NCBI RefSeq assembly: GCF_002307475.1
Contig: NZ_NTMH01000022.1
Coordinates: 62,001-126,000, forward strand
DNA length: 64,000 nt
Reading direction: 5' to 3'
DNA from: Pantoea allii
GTDB lineage: Bacteria; Pseudomonadota; Gammaproteobacteria; Enterobacterales; Enterobacteriaceae
The notes beneath the pieces are model-generated. The model ran no database searches and was not told the DNA's origin. It worked only from the letters and a program-made list of their open reading frames with translations. Positions within the stretch are counted from its first letter, which is position 1. Each line of letters starts with the position of its first letter. The translations under genes and the position numbers were made by a program. Of this stretch, positions 17,246-26,279 are shown one piece after another.

Positions 17246-18856
17246 TTATTTCGTTTCACACGCCGTTGGCCAGGGCTTTGCCGGCGAGTTGAACGGATGG
17301 TACTGGTAGCACCAGGTTTCCGACACCACGTTGCCCTGTGCTTTCAGATAGAGCTTAAGCTCTACCGGATCACCGTCCCCCGCCACCAAATCAAACTGTG
17401 CCAGCCAGTTGCCTGAATCGTCCGGCAATTTAGACACGAGCACGTTCTCAAACGTGCCACGCGACGCAGAAAGGACGGCTTCTGGCGACACGCCTGACGG
17501 CAGATGGTTGAGCACATCGCCACGGAACTCGACGGCAAACTTACGGCTGTCATGCGGACGGTCGGAACCCGGCACACCGCCCCTGCCCAGTCGGGTCGCA
17601 CCACAACGCGCCAGGGTGGAAGGATAAGGCTCATCGGCCAGCCAGTGCAGTCGATAATGGAAGTGATGCTGTTCGCCCGCTTTAGCCGGTGATTCTGGCA
17701 CCCACATGGCCACGATGTTGTCATAGATTTCATCGTCAGTCGGGATTTCCACCAGCAGCACCGAGCCTTTGCCCCATTTGCCGATGGGCTCCACCCAGAG
17801 ATCGGGCCGCCGCTCATAGTGAGCCGCATCAAGGTAGCTGTCGAACGCTCTGTCCTTCTGGAGCAAACCAAATCCTCGCGGATTCTCGTCGTTAAAGCTC
17901 GACGTCACCACGCGTAAAGGATTGTTGAGTGGTCGCCAGATATGTTCGCCGTTGCCGGTCCACATCGCCAGGCCGTCTGAATCGTGCACTTCCGGACGCC
18001 AGTCTGTGCCTGCGCCTTTGACCGTTTTTGAAAACCAGTACATTGAGGTCAGAGGGGCAATCCCGAAACGCTGAACGTCTTTACGCAGGAACAGCGTACA
18101 TTCGACATCCTGCACCACACCTTTGCTGCGGTGCAGGATAAATTTATAGGCACCGGTGATGCTCGGCCCGTTGAGCAGCGCATAGACGGTCAGGTTTTTG
18201 CTGTCATCTTTAGGCGCTTCAAACCAGAAATCCGTAAAGTCAGGAAACTCTTCATCCATGCCGGGCTGAACGGTATTCAGGGCGATGCCACGCGCGGATA
18301 ATCCAAACTGGCCCAGTTCGCCGATGGCGCGGAAGTAGGAAGCCCCCATAAAGGATATCCAGTCGTTTTGTGGGTTCGTTTTTAACGTATCCTGACTGGC
18401 CAGCACCCGGAATCCTGAAAACACGTTACCTTTAAGCGGAGGCAGCTTGACGGTTTTGTCCGTGGTGGTGAAGTAATCAATATTTTGTATGATTTCGCGC
18501 GCGGCGTTATTTTCAACAACGTGCATTTTCACCGGCATACGGTGTAAGCCGTTGACCATAAAAAAGGTAACAGGAAACCGTCCGGCGTTTTTAAACAGCG
18601 CATAGTCCGGTTTGTAGACCGTTTTCATGTAGGCGTCATAGGTTATGTTGGATAACAATGACGGGTCGAATTCAGTGGGCTTTTCGTAAGGTTTAGCCGC
18701 CAGCGCTTTGGCCTGGGCAATTAAGGTTTCAAAGTTAAATGCTTTGCTATCACCCATTTTGAGAACACCTGCTGCGATAGCGCCAGGGGAAATGCCTAAT
18801 GCAGATAAGGCAGCAAAAGCCCCGGAATAAGTCAGTAAAGTCCTTCTTGTAACCAT
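17246..18856 (-). CDS. opgD: OpgD/MdoD, periplasmic glucan biosynthesis protein
   Basis: Periplasmic protein of the OpgG/OpgD family (MdoG domain) that sets backbone structure of osmoregulated periplasmic glucans. The N-terminus is a twin-arginine signal (TRRTLLTYSG, then a hydrophobic core ending AIAA), as in E. coli OpgD, which is Tat-exported. 536 residues; family motifs around WFEAPKDDSKNLTVYALLNG and the GGVPGSDRPHDSRKF region are present. E. coli opgD (ydcG) sits elsewhere in the genome, next to neither fimbriae nor rnpB. It appears monocistronic, flanked by terminators. Confidence 0.93.
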   Translation of the reverse strand: MVTRRTLLTYSGAFAALSALGISPGAIAAGVLKMGDSKAFNFETLIAQAKALAAKPYEKPTEFDPSLLSNITYDAYMKTVYKPDYALFKNAGRFPVTFFMVNGLHRMPVKMHVVENNAAREIIQNIDYFTTTDKTVKLPPLKGNVFSGFRVLASQDTLKTNPQNDWISFMGASYFRAIGELGQFGLSARGIALNTVQPGMDEEFPDFTDFWFEAPKDDSKNLTVYALLNGPSITGAYKFILHRSKGVVQDVECTLFLRKDVQRFGIAPLTSMYWFSKTVKGAGTDWRPEVHDSDGLAMWTGNGEHIWRPLNNPLRVVTSSFNDENPRGFGLLQKDRAFDSYLDAAHYERRPDLWVEPIGKWGKGSVLLVEIPTDDEIYDNIVAMWVPESPAKAGEQHHFHYRLHWLADEPYPSTLARCGATRLGRGGVPGSDRPHDSRKFAVEFRGDVLNHLPSGVSPEAVLSASRGTFENVLVSKLPDDSGNWLAQFDLVAGDGDPVELKLYLKAQGNVVSETWCYQYHPFNSPAKPWPTACETK

Positions 18857-19134
18857 GATCCACCTGTTTTTTTAATACTCATTCAATGAATTCGCGCCAT
18901 GTGCGGCAAAATGGTGAGCTGATTGCTGCCGGTAAGCCGCCTTCAACTATAGCTGAGAGAAACCTTTGCCTCTCAAACAGATGACAGGTATCACGTCAAC
19001 ATGTGGGATGAGCGTATAGCGCGGCAGCAATTAATTGCATGGGATTTGCCTGAGAAGTGAAAGCATTCAGCGAAAGGGCCTTTGTCTTCTTAACGTGATG
19101 AACAGGTATTTATCAGGTTAAGGTGCCACAACGC
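18857..19134. other. opgD upstream region
   Basis: Spacer holding the opgD leader and promoter. A GAGAG/CTCTC hairpin lies around 18955-18977. No gene or strongly recognisable site. Confidence 0.4.
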
Positions 19135-19377
19135 AAAAACCCCGCCTGCGCGGGCTTTGCATTATGACGGCGGAACTGACCGGTAAGCCGCGTACTTTTA
19201 TGAACAGCGTCGTGGACAGTCATTCATCGCCTTCTCACCCCACAAAGCAAAAACCCCGCTTGCGTGAGGTTTGCATTAAGACGGCGGAACTGACCGGTAA
19301 GCCGCGTGCTTTTATGAACAGCGTCGTGGACAGTCATTCATCGCCTTTCTGCACTGCACCACACCACCCCACAAAGC
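19135..19377. repeat. rnpB 3'-flanking tandem repeats
   Basis: Two degenerate tandem copies (19135-19248, 114 bp; 19249-19377, 129 bp) of a unit whose third, partial copy is the 3' end of rnpB itself plus its terminator (19378 to about 19470). Each copy contains a GC-rich hairpin with A/T run (terminator of the minus strand) and the sequence matching the M1 RNA 3' end (CTGACCGGTAAGCCG, CGTGGACAGTCATTCATC). E. coli rnpB has the same kind of repeats. Confidence 0.9.
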
Positions 19378-19410
19378 AAAAACCCCGCTTGCGCGGGGTT
19401 TGCATTAAGA
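19378..19410 (-). terminator. rnpB terminator
   Basis: On the minus strand AAACCCCGCGCAAGCGGGGTTTTT: GC-rich stem with T-run directly after the RNA 3' end. Confidence 0.9.
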
Positions 19411-19786
<376 letters not shown>

Positions 19787-19793
19787 GGCGCGC

Positions 19794-19822
19794 ATTATAG
19801 AGGGTTTAGCTCGCGCTGTCAC
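19794..19822 (-). promoter_or_regulatory. rnpB promoter
   Basis: Minus strand: -35 GTGACA (19817-19822), 17-base spacer, -10 TATAAT (19794-19799), then a GC-rich discriminator (GCGCGCC) before the RNA start, typical of stringently controlled stable-RNA promoters. Confidence 0.9.
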
Positions 19823-19849
19823 GCCCGGCGCGCAGGCAACGCGTCAGGC

Positions 19850-20710
19850 TTATGCCTGTTGCTCCAGCGCGTATTTATAGAGCGCATTCTTTTTCACCCC
19901 GTGGATCTCCGCCGTCAGCGCTGCTGCCTTTTTCAACGGCAGTTCCTGCTGTAACAGCGCCAGCGTGCGCAGGGCTTCCGCGGGAAGCGCCTCTTCGTCA
20001 GGATGATGGCCTTCAACAATCAGCACCATCTCACCTTTACGGCGATTTTCATCCTCTTTCACCCAGGCCAGGAGCTCGCCCACCGGCGCACCATTCAGGT
20101 TTTCCCAGGTTTTCGTCAACTCGCGCGCCAGCACCACATAGCGGTCGGCACCCAGTTCCGTCACCATGTCCTGAAGGCTGTCCAGCAAGCGGTGCGTGGA
20201 CTCATAAAAAATCAGGGTGCGCGGCTCCTCAGCCAGCGCCCGCAGGGCATCACAACGCGCCTTGGTTTTGGCGGGCAGAAACCCTTCGTAACAGAAACGA
20301 TCAGACGGCAATCCCGCTGCGCTTAATGCTGTTATCGCTGCACAGGCACCAGGTAAAGGAACGATGCGAATCCCGGCCTCACGGCAACGGCGAACCAGGT
20401 GATAACCTGGATCGTTGATTAACGGCGTGCCAGCATCCGAAACCAGAGCTATGCTTTCTCCCTGTTGCAGCCTGGTTAGCAAGATTTCTGCTTTCTGCTG
20501 TTCGTTGTGGTCATGAAGTGCGAAGAGTCGCGCATTGATGGCGAAATGTTGTAGCAACAGTCCGGTATGACGTGTATCTTCCGCTGCGACCAGATCGACG
20601 CTGGAAAGTACCGCTAGCGCCCGCTGGGTAATGTCAGCCAAATTACCTATTGGGGTTGGCACGATGTAGAGCGTGCTGGCGGAAATGTCTGCCCGATCGA
20701 GTTGTTTCAT
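19850..20710 (-). CDS. rsmI: RsmI, 16S rRNA C1402 2'-O-methyltransferase
   Basis: SAM-dependent methyltransferase that adds the 2'-O-methyl group to C1402 of 16S rRNA (with RsmH forming m4Cm1402). TP-methylase (tetrapyrrole methylase-like) fold: N-terminal [15 protein letters not shown], then [25 protein letters not shown] and [17 protein letters not shown] motifs. 286 residues, as in E. coli. Divergent from lpoA with about 60 bases between starts. Confidence 0.97.
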   Translation of the reverse strand: MKQLDRADISASTLYIVPTPIGNLADITQRALAVLSSVDLVAAEDTRHTGLLLQHFAINARLFALHDHNEQQKAEILLTRLQQGESIALVSDAGTPLINDPGYHLVRRCREAGIRIVPLPGACAAITALSAAGLPSDRFCYEGFLPAKTKARCDALRALAEEPRTLIFYESTHRLLDSLQDMVTELGADRYVVLARELTKTWENLNGAPVGELLAWVKEDENRRKGEMVLIVEGHHPDEEALPAEALRTLALLQQELPLKKAAALTAEIHGVKKNALYKYALEQQA

Positions 20711-20772
20711 TGTTTCATCCGAATTGCCGATTTAATATTGAGCATCTTGAAAAAAACATCACTGGATACAGT

Positions 20773-22812
20773 ATGCTTCCTTCAAAAATCGTTCGTCATA
20801 AAGCAGGACGCTTTGTGCCTGTCCTTCTTGCTGGTCTGATTTTAGCCGCGTGTAGCGGCCAGGGCCCCAAAAGCCAGTCCGTAGATATTCAGGGACCCGT
20901 TACCAATAATTCTGCCTACTATCTGCAGCAGGTGCAGCAAAGCAGCGATGATAGCAAGACCGACTGGCAATTACTCGCAATCCGCGCCCTGCTGAAAGAA
21001 GGAAAATATCCTCAGGCTGCGCAGGCCATCGATGAACTGCCTGCTCAGCTTTCCGATAAACAGCAGCAAGAATTACTGCTGTTGAAGGCCCAGTCGCAGA
21101 TTGGACAGCAAAAGATTGCCGATGCTCAACAGGTCCTGAGTCAGGTGAAAACCAGTGAGCTGTCTCAGGATCAGCTGGCCCGCTACTTCGGTTTACAGAT
21201 TGCCAGTGCGCAGGGTAAAACATCCCTGGCCCTGCTTCGCGCCTATATTGCGCAGGAGCCATTGCTGAAAGGTGATGACCGCCAAAAGAATATTGATGCA
21301 ACCTGGCAGGCGCTGACCCAACTGTCGCAGCAGGATATGAATTCGCTGGTGATTAATGCCGATGAAAACATTCTGCAGGGCTGGCTGGATCTGCTGACGA
21401 CCTGGCATGCTAATGCCCAGGATGCCACTATGCTGAAGTCAGCTATCAAAGACTGGCAGACGCGCTATCCGGATAACCCTGCGGCAAAAACCCTACCGAC
21501 CCAACTGAGCCAGGCGCAGAACTTCACTAAAGCCTCGACCAGCACTATCGCGCTGCTGCTGCCCTTGAACGGTCAGGCGCAAATGTTCGCCAGTGCTATC
21601 CAGAAAGGGTTCAACGATGCGAAAAACGGTACCCTTGCGACCGCCCCACAGGCGACGCCGGGCAGTGCACAAGATCCTATCGCGATGAATCAGCAGCAGC
21701 CTGCTGATGCGAACGCGGTCGTCAGCCCGTCAGCAAATCCTGCGGCAACGCAGCAGACCAGCAACGGGCAGCAACCGGCCACAACGCAACAGCAGCCCCA
21801 ACAGCAGCAACAGCCCGCTGCCGAACCGGCCAGCAATGCCCAGGTGAAGGTTTATGACACCAGCAGCCAGCCTGTCGCGCAGGTGATGCAGCAGGCCCAG
21901 CAGGACGGTGCCACACTGGTCGTCGGACCGCTCCTGAAAAACAATGTTGAATCCGTCGCGAACAGCCAGACACCGCTGAACGTACTGGCCCTGAACGAGC
22001 CAGAGCACATCCAGAACCACCCCAATATGTGCTATTTTGCGCTGTCGCCTGAAGATGAAGCGCGCGATGCTGCGCACCACATCTGGGATCAGGGTAAACG
22101 TCAGCCGCTGCTGTTAGTTCCGCGTAATGGTCTGGGTGATCGTGTGACGGCAGCCTTTACGAAAGAGTGGCAGTCGCTGGGTGGCAGCACCGTGCTTCAG
22201 CAGCGCTTTGGTTCTGTTTCAGAGCTCAAGCAAGGCATTAACAGCGGTGCCGGGATCAGCATGAGCGGTACGCCGGTTGTCATGCCATCGTCTTCTCAGC
22301 CGCAAAGCGTATCCATTGCAGGGCTGAATATTCCGGCACCTCAAACTACTGCTCCGGCAGCCAGCAGTGGCGGTGCGATAGATGCCGCCTACATCGTCTC
22401 GACTCAGGATGAACTGCAACTGATTAAACCGATGATCAGCATGCGTACCGGTAGCCGCAGTAACGTTGCGCTCTATGCCAGTTCGCGCAGCGCGCAGGCG
22501 GGAGCAGGCCCGGATTTCCGACTGGAAATGGAAGGACTGCAGTTCAGTGATATTCCTCTGCTGTCTGGCGCTAACCCGGCGTTGATGCAGCAGGCCGCAA
22601 AATCGTTTAATAACGACTATTCGCTGGTGCGCCTGTACGCAATGGGGATTGACGCCTGGACGCTGGCTAACCACTTCAACCAGATGCGTCAGGTACCGGG
22701 CTTCTCGCTCGACGGCAATACCGGTAAGCTGAGCGCCACCACTGATTGTGTGATCAACAGGAAGTTGACATGGAACCAGTATCGCCAGGGCAATATCGTA
22801 CCGGCCAGCTAA
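20773..22812 (+). CDS. lpoA: LpoA, outer-membrane lipoprotein activator of PBP1A
   Basis: Outer-membrane lipoprotein that reaches through the periplasm to stimulate the transpeptidase activity of PBP1A (MrcA). The signal peptide ends in the lipobox LAAC with Cys27; an N-terminal TPR-like domain (to about residue 255) is followed by a periplasmic-binding-protein-like domain. The second domain is interrupted near residues 300-355 by a Gln/Ala/Pro-rich low-complexity stretch. Start chosen at 20773 (679 residues; E. coli 678); the frame is open upstream but overlaps rsmI on the other strand. First gene of lpoA-yraN-diaA-dolP. Confidence 0.96.
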   Translation: MLPSKIVRHKAGRFVPVLLAGLILAACSGQGPKSQSVDIQGPVTNNSAYYLQQVQQSSDDSKTDWQLLAIRALLKEGKYPQAAQAIDELPAQLSDKQQQELLLLKAQSQIGQQKIADAQQVLSQVKTSELSQDQLARYFGLQIASAQGKTSLALLRAYIAQEPLLKGDDRQKNIDATWQALTQLSQQDMNSLVINADENILQGWLDLLTTWHANAQDATMLKSAIKDWQTRYPDNPAAKTLPTQLSQAQNFTKASTSTIALLLPLNGQAQMFASAIQKGFNDAKNGTLATAPQATPGSAQDPIAMNQQQPADANAVVSPSANPAATQQTSNGQQPATTQQQPQQQQQPAAEPASNAQVKVYDTSSQPVAQVMQQAQQDGATLVVGPLLKNNVESVANSQTPLNVLALNEPEHIQNHPNMCYFALSPEDEARDAAHHIWDQGKRQPLLLVPRNGLGDRVTAAFTKEWQSLGGSTVLQQRFGSVSELKQGINSGAGISMSGTPVVMPSSSQPQSVSIAGLNIPAPQTTAPAASSGGAIDAAYIVSTQDELQLIKPMISMRTGSRSNVALYASSRSAQAGAGPDFRLEMEGLQFSDIPLLSGANPALMQQAAKSFNNDYSLVRLYAMGIDAWTLANHFNQMRQVPGFSLDGNTGKLSATTDCVINRKLTWNQYRQGNIVPAS

Positions 22813-23165
22813 ACCGCCGCCGTACGGGGGCCGAGCATGAACAACTCGCCCGCCGCTATCTTGAGCGGGCGGGGTTAACATGGGTCGCCAGCAATGTTTA
22901 CTATCGCGCAGGTGAACTTGACCTGATAATGCGAGACAGACAATGTTGGGTGTTTGTCGAAGTGCGTTACCGACGTAACGCCCGATTCGGCGGCAGTCTG
23001 GCCAGCATTACCCGACAGAAACAACACAAGCTGCTGCGTGCCGCCTCTCTGTGGCTGGCGCAACGCGGCGGCAGTTTTGAAACAGTGAATTGCCGTTTCG
23101 ACATCATTGCCATTACCGGCACGGCGCTTGAATGGTTGCCGAATGCCTTTAATGCAGACGTTTAG
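22770..23165 (+). CDS. yraN: YraN, UPF0102 nuclease-like protein
   Basis: 131-residue UPF0102-family protein with a predicted restriction-endonuclease-like (PD-(D/E)xK) fold: GELDLIMRD and VFVEVRYRR carry the candidate active-site acidic residues. Biochemical role unsettled. I choose the ATG at 22770 with AGGAAG upstream, which gives the E. coli length and overlaps the lpoA 3' end by 43 bases, as the E. coli genes do. Confidence 0.92.
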   Translation: MEPVSPGQYRTGQLNRRRTGAEHEQLARRYLERAGLTWVASNVYYRAGELDLIMRDRQCWVFVEVRYRRNARFGGSLASITRQKQHKLLRAASLWLAQRGGSFETVNCRFDIIAITGTALEWLPNAFNADV

Positions 23166-23179
23166 AACCAGGTGGTCGT

Positions 23180-23767
23180 GTGCAGGAAAGAATTAAAGCG
23201 TGTTTTACCGAAAGTATTCAAACTCAAATCGCAGCTGCAGAGGCGTTACCCGATGCCATTTCGCGGGCAGCGATGACGATGGTGCAGTCACTTCTTAACG
23301 GTAACAAGATACTGAGCTGTGGTAATGGCGCGTCGTCAGCCAATGCTCAGCACTTTGCCGCCAGCATGATCAACCGCTTTGAAACCGAACGCCCCAGCCT
23401 GCCCGCACTGGCATTAAGTGCGGACAACGTGATGCTGACGGCAATCAGTAACGATCGCCTGCATGACGAGATCTATGCCAAACAGGTGCGTGCGCTGGGA
23501 CAAACCGGCGACGTGCTGCTGGCCATCTCTACCCGAGGAAATACACGTGACATCGTGAAGGCGGTTGAAGCCGCCGTCACGCGCGATATGACTATCGTTG
23601 CGCTTACCGGTTATGATGGGGGCGAATTAGCCGGATTGCTGGGACCGCAGGATGTGGAAATTCGTATTCCTTCACATCGCAGTGCTCGCATTCAGGAGAT
23701 GCATATGTTAACACTCAACTGTTTGTGCGATCTGATTGATAACACCTTGTTTCCCCACCAGGAATGA
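23180..23767 (+). CDS. diaA: DiaA, DnaA initiator-associating protein
   Basis: SIS-domain protein that binds DnaA domain I as a tetramer and promotes orderly assembly of DnaA on oriC, supporting timely initiation of replication. It begins [23 protein letters not shown] from a GTG codon, as in E. coli, and carries the SIS sugar-phosphate-like loops ([27 protein letters not shown]). 195 residues. Nearly identical to E. coli DiaA across its length. Confidence 0.97.
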   Translation: MQERIKACFTESIQTQIAAAEALPDAISRAAMTMVQSLLNGNKILSCGNGASSANAQHFAASMINRFETERPSLPALALSADNVMLTAISNDRLHDEIYAKQVRALGQTGDVLLAISTRGNTRDIVKAVEAAVTRDMTIVALTGYDGGELAGLLGPQDVEIRIPSHRSARIQEMHMLTLNCLCDLIDNTLFPHQE

Positions 23768-23781
23768 CGGAAGGAGCACCA

Positions 23782-24354
23782 ATGAAAGCATTGAACGCTG
23801 TAGCCATTGTTTTAACCGCCATGCTGCTGCAAGGCTGCGTCGCGGTGGTTGCTGGTAGCGCCGCTGTTGCGACCAAAACCGCCACCGATCCCCGCTCTGT
23901 CGGGACGCAGGTTGATGATGGCACGCTGGAATTACGCGTCAGCAACGCGCTGGCAAAAGATCAGCAAATCAAAACCGATGCCCGCGTCATTGCCACCGCC
24001 TATCAGGGCAAAGTGCTGTTAACCGGTCAGGCACCCAGTCAGGACATTGCCAACCGCGCGAAACAGATCACCATGGGCGTTGACGGCGCAACCGAAGTGT
24101 ATAACGAAATTCGGATTGGGCCGAAAGTCAGCCTTGGCACCTCATCGTCTGACACCTGGATCACCACCAAGATCCGTTCGCAGCTGCTGGGCAGCGATCA
24201 GGTGAAATCGTCAAGTGTGAAAGTCACCACGGAAAACGGTGAAGTGTTCCTGTTAGGCCTGGTGACGCCAGACGAAGCCAAAGCCGCCGCAGATATTGCC
24301 AGCCGGGTCAGCGGCGTGAAACACGTCACTACCGCCTTCACGATGGTGAAATAA
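23782..24354 (+). CDS. dolP: DolP (YraP), dual-BON outer-membrane lipoprotein
   Basis: Outer-membrane lipoprotein with two BON domains (about 45-112 and 120-188) that binds anionic phospholipid at division sites and supports envelope integrity and BAM function. Lipobox LLQGC with Cys19. Start at 23782 has the GGAAGGAG site and gives 190 residues; six upstream codons in frame are unneeded. In E. coli dolP is sigmaE-controlled. A terminator follows; the conserved rsmI-dolP block ends here. Confidence 0.96.
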   Translation: MKALNAVAIVLTAMLLQGCVAVVAGSAAVATKTATDPRSVGTQVDDGTLELRVSNALAKDQQIKTDARVIATAYQGKVLLTGQAPSQDIANRAKQITMGVDGATEVYNEIRIGPKVSLGTSSSDTWITTKIRSQLLGSDQVKSSSVKVTTENGEVFLLGLVTPDEAKAAADIASRVSGVKHVTTAFTMVK

Positions 24355-24398
24355 CGCTGCGTTAGCCGCTGTCCAGACCTGCTGCTGCCGCACACAGA

Positions 24399-24432
24399 AA
24401 AGCCGCACCCTTTCGGGTTGCGGCTTTTTTTA
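24399..24432 (+). terminator. Intrinsic terminator after dolP
   Basis: AAAGCCGCACCC (24399-24410) with GGGTTGCGGCTTT (24415-24427), one-base bulge, followed by T-run. Confidence 0.9.
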
Positions 24433-24520
24433 TATGGCAAACAAACGTTAACCGGCTCACCGTGCGGCTGAATACCGCGCTCCGCCAGCGGTGTTATCCG
24501 CTAGCATTACCCGAGAAGCA

Positions 24521-25225
24521 TCAGACCGGGATATCAATCACCAGCGCGCGGGTCGGCGTTATTGCCGACAGCCACAGCTGCTGCTCTTCCTGCAAAAATG
24601 CCCCATCGCCACAGCCCAACTGTTCATGATGTGCAGCACCCGCTGAGGCCTCTAACGCGCCGTGGATGGATTGCAGATAGGCGCGCGCGCCCTGTAGCGG
24701 CACCAGGTGTTGTTCCCCTGCTGCCAGCTCAAGCTGATGAATCCAGACCTGCTGTCGCAACTGAAGGCTGTTGTCGCTGCCATCGGGGGAAGCCAGCAAC
24801 TGTGAACGCGTTCCGCCAGACAGGGTGATTTTCTGCATACGCGGGTTTTCACGTTCCGGGCAGGCTGCCAGCCAGAGCTGCATGCGCGTTAACGGGCGAT
24901 CTTTACTCGGGTTAAGTTCGCTATAGCTCACGCCAGGCTGCGCGGAGAGGAGCAGCGCCTCACCTTCCCTCACGGTGATGTGATTGCCTTCGCTGTCACG
25001 GTATTCCGCCTCTCCCTGCAAAACGATGTTCAGCACATCCACCTGTGGATAGGTGCGCGGCTGAAAAGCCGCGCCAGGTGCCAGAACTTCCTGATTTAAA
25101 ACGCGTAAGGAGGCATAACCCATCAATTTGGGGTCGAAATAGTGGCCAAAAGAGAAACTGTAGCGCGCCTGTAACCAACCGTAATCGGCCTGACCACAAG
25201 CGGATGCACTGCGTGTCGTAATCAT
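24521..25225 (-). CDS. yhaK: YhaK, pirin-like bicupin
   Basis: Cytosolic pirin-family protein of 234 residues (E. coli 233) with two cupin barrels; starts MITTRSASACGQADYGWLQARYSFSFGHYFDP as in E. coli YhaK. The usual pirin iron-binding residues are only partly kept in YhaK and the E. coli protein has been described as redox-sensitive. Divergent from yhaJ, the usual arrangement, but the pair has moved from the yqjG side (E. coli) to behind dolP. Confidence 0.93.
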   Translation of the reverse strand: MITTRSASACGQADYGWLQARYSFSFGHYFDPKLMGYASLRVLNQEVLAPGAAFQPRTYPQVDVLNIVLQGEAEYRDSEGNHITVREGEALLLSAQPGVSYSELNPSKDRPLTRMQLWLAACPERENPRMQKITLSGGTRSQLLASPDGSDNSLQLRQQVWIHQLELAAGEQHLVPLQGARAYLQSIHGALEASAGAAHHEQLGCGDGAFLQEEQQLWLSAITPTRALVIDIPV

Positions 25226-25354
25226 TCTTTACCTCCTGCATCCGTCGGCAAGGATCGACGACGGGTATGATTCCTTTATGGTAAAAGTCTGGACGCCGGA
25301 TTGTTAGCCAGTTAATCTGCCCGGCATATTCAAATTTCCTGACAGAGAACCGGG

Positions 25355-26254
25355 ATGGCTAAAGATCGTGCGTTAACCCTCGAAGCATTACGTGTCATGG
25401 ATGCTATCGATCGCCGTGGCAGCTTTGCCGCCGCCGCCGATGAGTTAGGGCGCGTGCCCTCGGCGCTCAGCTACACCATGCAGAAACTGGAAGAAGAGCT
25501 GGATGTGGTCCTGTTTGACCGCTCAGGCCACCGTACCAAGTTCACCAATGTAGGAAGAATGCTGCTTGAGCGCGGTCGGGTTTTGCTGGAAGCCGCCGAT
25601 AAACTCACTACCGATGCCGAGGCACTGGCGCGCGGCTGGGAAACCCAGCTGACCATCGTCACGGAAGCATTAATCCCCACCGATGCGCTGTTTCCGTTAG
25701 TCACTAAGCTGGCTGACAAGGCCAACACGCAGATTTCCATCATGACAGAAGTCCTGGCGGGGGCATGGGAAAGGCTGGAACAGGGGCGGGCCGATATCGT
25801 GATTGCACCGGATATGCATTTCCGCGCCTCTACCGAGATTAACACCCGCAAACTTTACAGCATCATCAGCGTTTACGTTGCCAGCCCGGACCATCCGATC
25901 CACGACGAACCTGAGCCGCTTTCAGAAGTCACGCGGGTGAAATATCGCGGTATTGCCGTGGCGGATACGGCCCGTGAGCGCCCGGTTCTGACCGTGCAAC
26001 TGCTGGATAAGCAACAGCGCCTGACCGTCAGTACGATGGATGATAAACGTCGCGCGCTTCTGGCCGGTTTGGGCGTTGCAACGATGCCTTATAACATGGT
26101 GGAACAGGACATTGCAGAGGGACGCTTGCGGGTGGTCAGCCCGGAGTATTCCCGCGAGGTCGATATCATCATGGCATGGCGGCGTGACAGCATGGGGGAA
26201 GCAAAAGCCTGGTGCCTGCGCGAAATCCCCCGCCTGCTGGCAAAGAAAAATTAA
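25355..26254 (+). CDS. yhaJ: YhaJ, LysR-family regulator
   Basis: LysR-type regulator of 299 residues: winged HTH at 8-66 (ALRVMDAIDRRGSFAAAADELGRVPSALSYTMQKLEEEL), then a periplasmic-binding-like effector domain. In E. coli YhaJ activates yqjF in response to dinitrotoluene metabolites and also affects virulence genes in pathogenic strains. yqjF, its known target, is conserved at the left end of this window. Start is supported by an upstream ribosome-binding site (GAGAACCGGG). Confidence 0.93.
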   Translation: MAKDRALTLEALRVMDAIDRRGSFAAAADELGRVPSALSYTMQKLEEELDVVLFDRSGHRTKFTNVGRMLLERGRVLLEAADKLTTDAEALARGWETQLTIVTEALIPTDALFPLVTKLADKANTQISIMTEVLAGAWERLEQGRADIVIAPDMHFRASTEINTRKLYSIISVYVASPDHPIHDEPEPLSEVTRVKYRGIAVADTARERPVLTVQLLDKQQRLTVSTMDDKRRALLAGLGVATMPYNMVEQDIAEGRLRVVSPEYSREVDIIMAWRRDSMGEAKAWCLREIPRLLAKKN

Positions 26255-26279
26255 CCTGACGAGAACGATCCCCTGATGT

